From: an uncultured Clostridia bacterium
GTDB lineage: Bacteria > Bacillota > Clostridia > TANB77 > CAG-508
Direction of reading: 5' to 3'
DNA length: 6,976 bases
NCBI GenBank assembly: GCA_947630155.1
Contig: CANRGM010000054.1
Span: 1 to 6,976 of the forward strand
The translations under genes and the position numbers were made by a program. The notes under the pieces are model-generated. The model saw only the letters and a list, made by a program, of their open reading frames with translations. It was not told the origin of the DNA and made no database searches. Shown here piece after piece: positions 1-5,444 of the stretch (its first letter is position 1; the number at the start of each line of letters is the position of its first letter).

Positions 1-1667
1 GCCTTTTTCATACTACCTATTCCCTTTATATCATCTAAAGCAGATTTAGTAATAGCCTTATCCCTTAATTTTCTATGATACCCAATTGCAGTATCATGCA
101 CAGAATCCTGAAATAAAGTTATAGTATTTTTTAACTTTTCAGAAATTTCATATTCATGTTTTTCATCATTAATCAAAGCTCTAGTTTGATGCTTATCATT
201 TTTAACCATTCCATAAACTAAAATATTCAAGCCTAAATCTCTAATAGCCTGCTGTGCAGCATGTATTTGAGTTATACCACCATCAACAAAAATCAAATCA
301 GGAAGTTTTCCAAAACCACCTTCTGGATTATTAATAGATTGTTTTAACCTTCTAGTTATTACCTCATTCATACATCTAGGATCATCTTGTCCAAAAACAG
401 TTTTTATCTTAAACCTTCTAGCCATCTTTTTCCTAATAATTCCATCTAACATAACACTCATTCCGGCTACCATAAATTCTCCAGAAATATTAGAAATATC
501 AAATGTTTCAATCTTTCTTGGTGCTTTTTCTAAGCCTAACACATCTTTTATTTCATTAACAACACTATAGCTATCTCTTTCTTTATTATCAAGTGTGATT
601 TTAGCATTATTTTCAGCCATTTCAACCAATCTCAACTTTTCGCCTTTTTGCGGAGTCTTAATCTCAACTTTCTTATTTCCCTGTTGTGTCAGCAATAACT
701 CAATTAAATCCTTATCTTCAATATCATATTTAACCATTATTTTACTAGGAAGAATCTCCCTACCAATATAATATTGTTTTATAAAATCCAAAATAATATC
801 AGAATTTGATTCATCTAATAGCTCTTTATAAAAATAATGCTCTCTCCCTATCATTTTACTTTTTCTTACGAAAAAAACCTCTATACAAATTTCAAAATCA
901 TTTCTAGCAATTCCAATTACATCTATATCATTCTCATTAATATTAGAAACCTTTTGTTTTGCTGAAATCCTTTGAATAGCAATTATTTTATCTCTAATAT
1001 ATGCAGCCTTTTCAAAATTCATTTTGCTTGATTCTTCCTGCATCTCTTGTTCTAAATCCTTAACAAGTTTATCAATTTTCCCTTCCAAAATGCTAATAAT
1101 CTCATTAATCTGCTTCCTATATTCCTCTTTACTTATATACCCCATACATGGAGCAAAACACTTTTTTATTTGATAATTCAAACATGGTCTATCCTTATAC
1201 TTAAAACTTCTACACTGCCTAATTTTAAACTTTTCCTTTATGAAATCCACCATCTCTTTTGCAGCACCACTATTTGCATATGGGCCAAAATATTTAGCAC
1301 CATCATTTAAAATTCTTCTAGTAACATACACATCAGGATAATCAGCTTGAACATTTACCTTTATGTATGGATAAGTTTTATCATCTTTTAAAAGCACATT
1401 AAATTTAGGCATATTCTTTTTTATTAGATTACACTCTAAAATCAAAGCCTCTGCCTCATTATCTGTCACAATATATTCAAAATGATCAATCAATGAAACC
1501 ATATTTTCTATTCTTTTAGTTTTATTGTTCTTCCTAAAATATTGCCTAACCCTATTTTTCAATGAAATTGCTTTACCAACATAAATTATTTTGTCATCTT
1601 TGTCATGCATTATATATACACCAGGTTTGTTAGGCAACTTTTTTAGTTCCGCTTCTATATCAAACAT
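1..1667 (-). CDS. uvrC: UvrABC excinuclease subunit C, 3' end cut by window
   Basis: UvrC makes both incisions around a DNA lesion in nucleotide excision repair after UvrB has marked it. Reading the minus strand from the ATG at 1667 gives 555 uninterrupted codons that run off the window; UvrC proteins are usually about 600 residues, so roughly 50 C-terminal residues (the rest of the helix-hairpin-helix region) are missing. Visible parts: an N-terminal GIY-YIG nuclease with GVY at 16-18, YVGKA at 29-33, Arg39 and Glu78; four cysteines at 152, 162, 170 and 174, matching the reported UvrC iron-sulfur site; a UVR (UvrB-binding) helix around 198-232; and the RNase H-like nuclease with Asp390, Asp429, Asp462 (VDGG) and His524. 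The helix-hairpin-helix begins near 546 (DIKGIGSM). GGAGG at 1673-1677 lies 5 nt before the start. No frameshift is seen. It is divergent from glmS. Confidence 0.97.
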   Translation of the reverse strand, partial: MFDIEAELKKLPNKPGVYIMHDKDDKIIYVGKAISLKNRVRQYFRKNNKTKRIENMVSLIDHFEYIVTDNEAEALILECNLIKKNMPKFNVLLKDDKTYPYIKVNVQADYPDVYVTRRILNDGAKYFGPYANSGAAKEMVDFIKEKFKIRQCRSFKYKDRPCLNYQIKKCFAPCMGYISKEEYRKQINEIISILEGKIDKLVKDLEQEMQEESSKMNFEKAAYIRDKIIAIQRISAKQKVSNINENDIDVIGIARNDFEICIEVFFVRKSKMIGREHYFYKELLDESNSDIILDFIKQYYIGREILPSKIMVKYDIEDKDLIELLLTQQGNKKVEIKTPQKGEKLRLVEMAENNAKITLDNKERDSYSVVNEIKDVLGLEKAPRKIETFDISNISGEFMVAGMSVMLDGIIRKKMARRFKIKTVFGQDDPRCMNEVITRRLKQSINNPEGGFGKLPDLIFVDGGITQIHAAQQAIRDLGLNILVYGMVKNDKHQTRALINDEKHEYEISEKLKNTITLFQDSVHDTAIGYHRKLRDKAITKSALDDIKGIGSMKK

Positions 1668-1672
1668 TATAA

Positions 1673-1677
1673 CCTCC
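1673..1677 (-). promoter_or_regulatory. uvrC ribosome binding site
   Basis: On the minus strand GGAGG precedes the ATG at 1667 by 5 nt (intervening TTATA). It supports the MFDIEAEL start, which is also the usual UvrC N-terminus before the GIY-YIG domain. Confidence 0.8.
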
Positions 1678-1710
1678 GTAGTTTTTGTTGTTATTTAAAT
1701 TATTATATCA

Positions 1711-1719
1711 ATTATAACA
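1711..1719 (-). promoter_or_regulatory. Probable uvrC promoter, extended -10
   Basis: The minus strand reads TGTTATAAT, a perfect -10 hexamer (1711-1716) preceded by the TGN extension. No good -35 is present, as is common for extended -10 promoters. Transcription would begin near 1704, giving a leader of about 37 nt. A second TATAAT lies at 1702-1707 and could be used instead. The AT-rich background makes chance hexamers likely, hence moderate confidence. Confidence 0.45.
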
Positions 1720-1760
1720 TAATAAATAAAGAACTTTTTATAAAATTTATCATAACCACA

Positions 1761-2077
1761 GTTACAGTTTACCACTTTTCGTCTTTTGAGTAGCCGGAAA
1801 TTGGTAGTAAGAGTGGAGATGTGGATATATATTGTTTTAAAAATGTGGCTTAAGTGGGGACCGGCTAGCTACAGAGAGTTATAATTCCCCAGACTACCAC
1901 AAACTTTAACCACGACTATAAACTACCTCACAGCCATACAGTAATCCGTCTCTCACGCTTAGGAATTATTACTCTCTGTGCGCTGTTGGGAAACATTTTT
2001 AAAACAATATATATCCACATCTCCACTCTTACTACCAATTTCCGGCGGACTGTTGTAAAAAAGCATTAAACAGTAAC
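1761..2077. repeat. Outer decayed inverted repeat around E1
   Basis: Outside the perfect arms, an 11-bp sequence at 1761-1771 and another at 2067-2077 are reverse complements at 10 of 11 positions. They lie 21 and 20 nt from the arms, almost symmetrically. Either E1 is longer than its perfect arms with decayed ends, or it inserted into an older palindrome. The match is short and AT-rich, so chance is possible. Confidence 0.4.
1793..2046. repeat. E1: 254-bp palindromic element, 54-bp perfect arms
   Basis: The arms at 1793-1846 and 1993-2046 are exact reverse complements over 54 bp. They start with GCCGG and contain the core GTGGATATATATTG. Inside is a second inverted repeat, 1871-1888 against 1962-1979, pairing at 17 of 18 positions. 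This leaves unequal bulges (1847-1870 and 1980-1992) and a loop of about 73 nt at 1889-1961. It is visibly more GC-rich than its surroundings. No credible gene lies inside it: the arms encode short ATG-initiated peptides (21 and 30 codons) without usable ribosome binding sites. It lies between the divergent uvrC and glmS promoters, so it is not a terminator for either. No flanking target duplication is clear. A MITE-like insertion or a structured RNA gene are both possible; the perfect pairing is certain, the role is not. Confidence 0.85.
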
Positions 2078-2103
2078 TTTTACAAAGTTTTATTTACAAA
2101 ACC

Positions 2104-2143
2104 TTGCACATTTTTCATACTTATAATAATATAATACTATAAT
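2104..2143 (+). promoter_or_regulatory. Probable glmS promoter region
   Basis: TTGCAC at 2104-2109 resembles a -35 box. It is followed after 17 nt by TAATAT (2127-2132), and the area also holds TATAAT at 2122-2127, 2130-2135 and 2138-2143. Which -10 is used cannot be decided by eye. Any of these would start the transcript between about 2134 and 2152, shortly before the ribozyme. The promoter lies about 60 bp downstream of palindrome E1. Confidence 0.4.
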
Positions 2144-2191
2144 TATAAAAGTTACAAAATTTTACAAGAAAGGAGTTTATTATTAAATTAT

Positions 2192-2365
2192 AGCGCCAGG
2201 ACAAACAAAAACATGAAATTATTACATATTTCTACCACAAGTTTGTTGACGAGGATAGGATTTATCGAAATACTCGGCGGATAATCCTATGGCATACTTA
2301 CTGTCAGAAATAGCATACAAAACCTAATAGAAATATTAGAAACAAAATTGCTATTATGTAAGTCT
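2192..2365 (+). ncRNA. glmS ribozyme: glmS ribozyme / riboswitch
   Basis: This self-cleaving leader RNA uses glucosamine-6-phosphate as cofactor; cleavage leads to decay of the glmS mRNA and so gives product feedback. The signature is very close to the known class: AGCGCCAGGAC at 2192-2202 with the cleavage site between A2192 and G2193, GTTGACGAGGA at 2245-2255, TTTATCGAA at 2261-2269 and CGGCGGAT around 2275-2282. Pairings I can draw: ACAAAC 2201-2206 with GTTTGT 2241-2246; ATAGGAT 2255-2261 with ATCCTAT 2284-2290; ACTTAC 2296-2301 with GTAAGT 2358-2363; AATAGCA 2309-2315 with TGCTATT 2349-2355; and a 6-bp stem 2324-2329 with 2334-2339 closed by a GAAA tetraloop. The loop of the first stem is long (34 nt) and AT-rich. 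It ends about 50 nt before the glmS start, the normal position. The 5' and 3' boundaries are approximate. Confidence 0.97.
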
Positions 2366-2403
2366 ATTAATTGTACCTTTTATAATTAATTAAAATTAAT
2401 TTT

Positions 2404-2409
2404 AGGAGG
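2404..2409 (+). promoter_or_regulatory. glmS ribosome binding site
   Basis: AGGAGG ends 7 nt before the ATG at 2417. It is a consensus-strength site and fixes the start so that Cys2 follows Met1, as GlmS requires. Confidence 0.9.
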
Positions 2410-2416
2410 ATAATTT

Positions 2417-4300
2417 ATGTGTGGAATTATAGGATATGTAGGCAATAAACAAGCTAATAATATATTAATAAATGGATTATTAGCCCTAGAATATAGAGGC
2501 TATGACTCAGCTGGAATTGCCACATTAGAAAACAATGAAATAAAAATTATGAAAGACAAAGGAAGAGTAAAAAATATATTAGATTTAGATGGATACAATG
2601 AATTACAAGGTACCTATGGAATTGCTCATACAAGATGGGCTACACATGGAAAACCATCACAAGAAAACTCTCATCCCCATATGGATAATAGTAATACATT
2701 TACTGTAGTTCACAATGGAATCATAGAAAATTACAATGAATTAAGAAGCTTTCTTACTGACAATGGATACACATTTTATTCACAAACAGATACTGAAGTT
2801 ATTCCTAATTTAATTCATTACTATTTTAAAAATATAAGTAAAAATACAGATATTAATAATACAGATAAAATCTTAGAAGCTGTTGTAAAAGCAACTAATG
2901 ACTTAAAAGGAAGTTACGCAATAGAAGTCATCTCACCACTTATGCCAGATACAATTATTGTTGCAAGAAAAGATAGTCCATTAGTTATAGGAACTAAATC
3001 AGATGAAAACTTTATTGCATCAGATATTCCAGCATTATTAACTTACACAAAAGACTTCTACTTATTAGATGACAATGAATTTGCTGTTATAACAAAAGAC
3101 TCTATTTCTTTTTATAACAAGGATTTAGAAAACTACACAAAAGAAATAAAAAATATTGAATGGGATGCATCATCTGCTGAAAAAAATGGATATGAAGATT
3201 TTATGTTAAAAGAAATTTTTGAGCAACCAAACTCTGTTAGAGAAACAATAGGTTCCAGATTAAAATTAAATGAATCATGTAATTTTGATGATTTGCAAAT
3301 TACTTCTGAATACCTAAAAAGCATAAACAAAATTTTCATCGTTGCCTGCGGAACAGCAATGCATGCCGGATTAGTAGGAAAAATTTTATTAGAGAAATTA
3401 TGCAAAATCCCTACCGAAGTAGATATAGCATCTGAATTCAGATACAGAGACCCTATTATAGATGACAAAACATTATGTATATATGTAAGTCAATCAGGAG
3501 AAACAGCAGATACAATTGCTGCACTAAAACTAGCAAAATCAAAAGGTGCTAAAACACTTGCTATATCTAATGTTATAGGAAGCTCAATTACAAGAGAAGC
3601 AGATTACACAATTTATACACATGCAGGACCTGAAATAGCAGTAGCATCTACTAAAGCATACACTTCTCAAGTTGTACTATTTGCTGTATTAGCAATACAT
3701 TTTTCTGAATTATTAGGATATGATAATGCTGACATCACAATAAATTCAGATGGTCAAACAATAAAATTAGATAACATAAAAAAAGATATTCTAGATTTAC
3801 CTAAAAAAATATCTATGATATTAGAAGACACATCATTAATAAAGAAATTTGCAGATGAAGCATATACACAAAAAGACATGTTTTTCCTAGGAAGAGGAGT
3901 TGACCAAACAGTAGCATTGGAAGGATCATTAAAATTAAAAGAAATTTCCTACATCCACTCAGAAGCATATGCATCAGGCGAATTAAAACATGGGCCTATT
4001 GCATTAATTGAAAATGGCATACATGTTATAAGCATCCTTACAGACCCATCTCTAGCAAAAAAATCTATTAGTAACATACAAGAGGTAATTACAAGAGGAG
4101 CCAAAACTATGGTCATCACAAACCAAGATTTAGAAAATACGAATTTTGACTATATATACAAAATTCCAGAAACAAACCCACTCATCTCCCCTATCCTATC
4201 AGTAATTCCCCTACAACTTCTAGCCTACTACATTTCAAAAAACAAAGGCTTAGATGTTGATAAACCAAGAAATCTAGCTAAATCTGTAACCGTAGAATAA
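2417..4300 (+). CDS. glmS: Glutamine-fructose-6-phosphate aminotransferase (isomerizing)
   Basis: GlmS converts fructose-6-phosphate and glutamine to glucosamine-6-phosphate and glutamate, the first step to UDP-GlcNAc for peptidoglycan; it is cytoplasmic. The 627-residue protein is complete (family about 600-610) with the C-terminus NLAKSVTVE intact. N-terminal class II glutaminase domain: nucleophile Cys2 exposed by Met removal, HTRWATHG at 71-78, HNG at 99-101 and QTDTE at 123-127. First SIS domain: ACGTA around 310-314, SQSGETADT at 358-366 and STKAYTSQ at 411-418. Second SIS domain: LGRG at 491-494, LEGSLKLKEISY at 501-512, HGP at 525-527. Residues matching E. coli catalytic Lys485, Glu488, His504 and Lys603 are Lys506, Glu509, His525 and Lys622. 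The slight extra length is mainly loops, for instance an Asn/Thr-rich stretch near 140-150. Expression should be governed by the upstream ribozyme. It is monocistronic, convergent with bofA. Confidence 0.98.
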   Translation: MCGIIGYVGNKQANNILINGLLALEYRGYDSAGIATLENNEIKIMKDKGRVKNILDLDGYNELQGTYGIAHTRWATHGKPSQENSHPHMDNSNTFTVVHNGIIENYNELRSFLTDNGYTFYSQTDTEVIPNLIHYYFKNISKNTDINNTDKILEAVVKATNDLKGSYAIEVISPLMPDTIIVARKDSPLVIGTKSDENFIASDIPALLTYTKDFYLLDDNEFAVITKDSISFYNKDLENYTKEIKNIEWDASSAEKNGYEDFMLKEIFEQPNSVRETIGSRLKLNESCNFDDLQITSEYLKSINKIFIVACGTAMHAGLVGKILLEKLCKIPTEVDIASEFRYRDPIIDDKTLCIYVSQSGETADTIAALKLAKSKGAKTLAISNVIGSSITREADYTIYTHAGPEIAVASTKAYTSQVVLFAVLAIHFSELLGYDNADITINSDGQTIKLDNIKKDILDLPKKISMILEDTSLIKKFADEAYTQKDMFFLGRGVDQTVALEGSLKLKEISYIHSEAYASGELKHGPIALIENGIHVISILTDPSLAKKSISNIQEVITRGAKTMVITNQDLENTNFDYIYKIPETNPLISPILSVIPLQLLAYYISKNKGLDVDKPRNLAKSVTVE

Positions 4301-4321
4301 AAACTTCAAACTACACATTTG

Positions 4322-4326
4322 CTCGG
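4322..4326. repeat. Left 5-bp direct repeat flanking E2
   Basis: CTCGG abuts the left terminal repeat of E2 and recurs at 4551-4555 just outside the right one. This is the pattern left by transposon insertion. Five bases can match by chance, but both copies sit exactly at the element boundary. Confidence 0.55.
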
Positions 4327-4550
4327 AGAAAAAAGCAGTAGGAATTATGTAAAAGTGAGTATATATATTACAATGGAGCACAAGGCGCGCAGTTTGGCGA
4401 GACTTATTAAAAGATGTAAAAGGGACTATTAAGAAATTAAAACATTTTAATTTTCTCAAAGTCCCTTTTACCTTTTAATGAGTCAAGCCAGCAAGCCTGC
4501 GGAATGTAATATATATACTCACTTTTACATAATTTCTACTGCTTTTTTCT
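4327..4550. mobile_element. E2: 224-bp MITE-like element with 46-bp terminal inverted repeats
   Basis: The ends at 4327-4372 and 4505-4550 are reverse complements at 45 of 46 positions, starting AGAAAAAAGCAGTAG. A second inverted repeat lies inside: GTAAAAGGGACT at 4416-4427 pairs perfectly with 4460-4471, extended by 4401-4413 against 4472-4484 (12 of 13). The whole element can fold into one long hairpin. The same 5 bases, CTCGG, stand directly outside both ends in direct orientation, which looks like a target-site duplication. There is no coding capacity; a 61-codon minus-strand reading frame across the left half is a shadow. E2 fills the gap between the convergent ends of glmS and bofA. 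E3 is a second copy. The transposase that might move it is not in the window. Confidence 0.8.
4401..4484. terminator. Inner hairpin of E2, possible two-way terminator
   Basis: A strong inverted repeat (12-bp perfect segment 4416-4427 / 4460-4471 plus the flanking 13-bp segment) sits between the converging glmS and bofA transcripts. Stem bases near the foot are T-rich in either direction (CCCTTTTACCTTTT on the plus strand), so it could end both transcripts. No other terminator is visible for either gene. The function is inferred from position and structure; the T-runs lie partly within the stem rather than cleanly after it. Confidence 0.45.
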
Positions 4551-4555
4551 CTCGG
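4551..4555. repeat. Right 5-bp direct repeat flanking E2
   Basis: This second CTCGG lies immediately outside E2 and only 4 bp from the bofA stop codon. An insertion here would have just missed the bofA coding sequence. Confidence 0.55.
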
Positions 4556-4559
4556 TCAC

Positions 4560-4826
4560 TCACCCTAAAATAAACGCCTTAACCAACACAAGCACAACAA
4601 CCCCCGGCACTCCCAAAAGTCCAGAAAATAAAGCTGTACCCCAATTCAAACCAATATGAAACCCAAAAGAAGCCCCCACAACATTAACTATGTAAATCAA
4701 AAAACCACCTAAAATAGAATTCAACAACAACTTAAATATATGTCTCAACGGCAAATAAAAAATCTTCCCCACAATAAACAAAATAACCAAACAAGCCAAA
4801 TAAATAATAGCCGTATTAACACTCAT
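4560..4826 (-). CDS. bofA: BofA-family pro-sigma-K processing regulator
   Basis: BofA is a small membrane protein that, in Bacillus, holds the SpoIVFB protease inactive in the outer forespore membrane with SpoIVFA and so delays pro-sigma-K cleavage. The 88-residue product, counted from the ATG at 4826, matches the family in size (about 85-90) and layout: a hydrophobic N-terminal helix (about 6-22), a short basic stretch with RHIFK, a second membrane segment beginning LLNSILGG, then the family's typical C-terminal pattern with NWGTALFSGLLGVPGVVVLVLV. A GTG two codons upstream (4832) gives 90 residues. I prefer the ATG because AGGG at 4839-4842 is only 6 nt from the GTG but 12 nt from the ATG; neither spacing is ideal. 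It lies 59 bp behind the yaaL-like gene, probably cotranscribed. E2 sits 9 bp after its stop. Confidence 0.85.
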   Translation of the reverse strand: MSVNTAIIYLACLVILFIVGKIFYLPLRHIFKLLLNSILGGFLIYIVNVVGASFGFHIGLNWGTALFSGLLGVPGVVVLVLVKAFILG

Positions 4827-4857
4827 ATTCACATCACCCTACCTCTATATGTAACTC

Positions 4858-4872
4858 GGGAAAGCTTTTCCC
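4858..4872. repeat. Small palindrome between yaaL and bofA
   Basis: GGGAAA and TTTCCC enclose a 3-base loop in the short gap between the two genes. No T-run follows on the minus strand, so it does not look like a terminator. It could stabilise or punctuate the yaaL-bofA message; this is speculative. Confidence 0.4.
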
Positions 4873-4885
4873 AAAAATGTGTACA

Positions 4886-5164
4886 CTATATAACATTCCT
4901 AAACTTCATATAACAAGACCCAATTATATCCAATTCAATCCCAACTTTTTTAGCCTTACACAACAAATAATCCAATTTTGCCTGATTAGCCTTAATTTCA
5001 TATAAAAAATAGTCAATCAAATTACCCTCAGCAAATTCATAATTATTTCTTGCATTCTCCAAATCATTTCTTGTTTTTATAATATTAACTATTAATTCAA
5101 CCTTCTTTTCTCTATCGCTCTTATCCTTAATATCATTACTTTCTTTTACATATTCATAACCCAT
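4886..5164 (-). CDS. yaaL: DUF2508 family protein, YaaL-like
   Basis: This 92-residue soluble protein of unknown function has the look of the DUF2508 family, to which Bacillus YaaL belongs: a charged N-terminus, a helix with DLENARNNYEFAEG (about 34-47), then LIDYFLYEIKANQAKLDYLL (about 49-68) and AKKVGIELD. It is predicted to be nearly all helix, with no signal peptide or membrane segment. AGGAGA at 5171-5176 lies 6 nt before the ATG. Its position directly before bofA supports the assignment, since yaaL and bofA are adjacent in Bacillus downstream of recR. Here recR is absent and pyk lies upstream. The last residues (SCYMKFRNVI) look like a lineage-specific tail. The family call rests on remembered sequence pattern and context. 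Confidence 0.75.
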   Translation of the reverse strand: MGYEYVKESNDIKDKSDREKKVELIVNIIKTRNDLENARNNYEFAEGNLIDYFLYEIKANQAKLDYLLCKAKKVGIELDIIGSCYMKFRNVI

Positions 5165-5170
5165 ACATTC

Positions 5171-5176
5171 TCTCCT
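5171..5176 (-). promoter_or_regulatory. yaaL ribosome binding site
   Basis: The minus strand reads AGGAGA 6 nt before the ATG at 5164. An ATG four bases further upstream (5168) is out of frame, so this start is preferred. Confidence 0.7.
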
Positions 5177-5183
5177 AAAAAAA

Positions 5184-5194
5184 ATTATAGTATA
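5184..5194 (-). promoter_or_regulatory. Possible -10 region for yaaL-bofA
   Basis: The minus strand reads TATACTATAAT, two overlapping -10-like hexamers. TTGGTA (5209-5214) is the best -35 but spaced 14 or 19 nt from them. A transcript starting here would have a very short leader. If the E3 hairpin stops pyk transcription, yaaL-bofA needs its own promoter near here; sporulation-sigma elements were not recognisable by eye. Confidence 0.3.
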
Positions 5195-5284
5195 GTTTAT
5201 GCAATTTTTACCAATTTATTCTATATTTTAAGATACTATTTATTACTTTTGAAATAAGCCATTAAATTAAATAGTTATATAAAA

Positions 5285-5438
5285 TATGAGTATATATACT
5301 ACATTCCGCAGACCCGCTGAATTGCTTCATTAAATGGAAAAAGAGGCTATTAAGAAACCTAAAATGTTTTAGTTTCTTAATAGTCCCTTTTACACCTTTT
5401 AATAAATCTTGCCAAACTATGCACCTTGTGCTTCATGC
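5285..5438. mobile_element. E3: truncated second copy of the E2 element
   Basis: Read on the minus strand, E3 aligns with plus-strand E2 from AGCACAAGG (E2 4377 onward) through GCGGAATGTA and TATATATACTCA. In the first roughly 73 bases I count 7 differences, all transitions; the second half is more diverged. Weaker similarity continues past 5285 to about 5271. The pyk-proximal terminal arm is missing: homology stops about 6 bp from the pyk stop codon, where E2 would have its 46-bp repeat. The central hairpin (5347-5364 with 5367-5383, one bulged base, loop TG) is better preserved than in E2. E3 fills much of the gap between pyk and yaaL and has no coding capacity. Confidence 0.8.
5338..5390 (-). 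terminator. Probable pyk terminator formed by E3 hairpin
   Basis: On the minus strand the E3 core folds into a hairpin of about 17 bp with a 2-base loop, plus lower-stem pairs, followed at once by CTCTTTTTCC, a run of five T. It lies about 60 nt after the pyk stop codon and before yaaL, where a Rho-independent terminator is expected. The stem is AT-rich, which weakens the prediction, but no other candidate is present. Confidence 0.55.
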
Positions 5439-5444
5439 AAGAAA

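Noticed and set aside
1847..1992. T-box, retron or tRNA-like RNA in the centre of E1
   Set aside because: I looked for a T-box antiterminator motif and tRNA arms on both strands and found none; no reverse transcriptase gene is nearby.
1928..2020. 30-residue peptide on the minus strand starting in the right arm of E1 (and a 21-residue one on the plus strand at 1819-1884)
   Set aside because: Both begin with the same arm-encoded residues only because the arms are identical; GGAG directly abuts the ATG, leaving no spacing for initiation, and there is no other support.
2168..2175. AAAGGAG ribosome-binding-like sequence before the ribozyme
   Set aside because: No ATG, GTG or TTG frame of meaningful length follows before the ribozyme core; it lies in the leader fragment removed by cleavage.
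3133..3468. 111-codon open frame on the minus strand inside glmS
   Set aside because: It lies wholly within the glutaminase-SIS region of glmS, shows no family pattern, and has no ribosome binding site I can see; it is a shadow.
4274..4459. 61-codon minus-strand frame across the glmS end and E2
   Set aside because: It is made from the glmS C-terminus and the left arm of the palindrome, with no recognisable protein and no good start context.
4322..5438. CRISPR array
   Set aside because: The repeats are two long inverted-arm elements separated by genes, not short direct repeats with regular spacers, and no cas gene is present.
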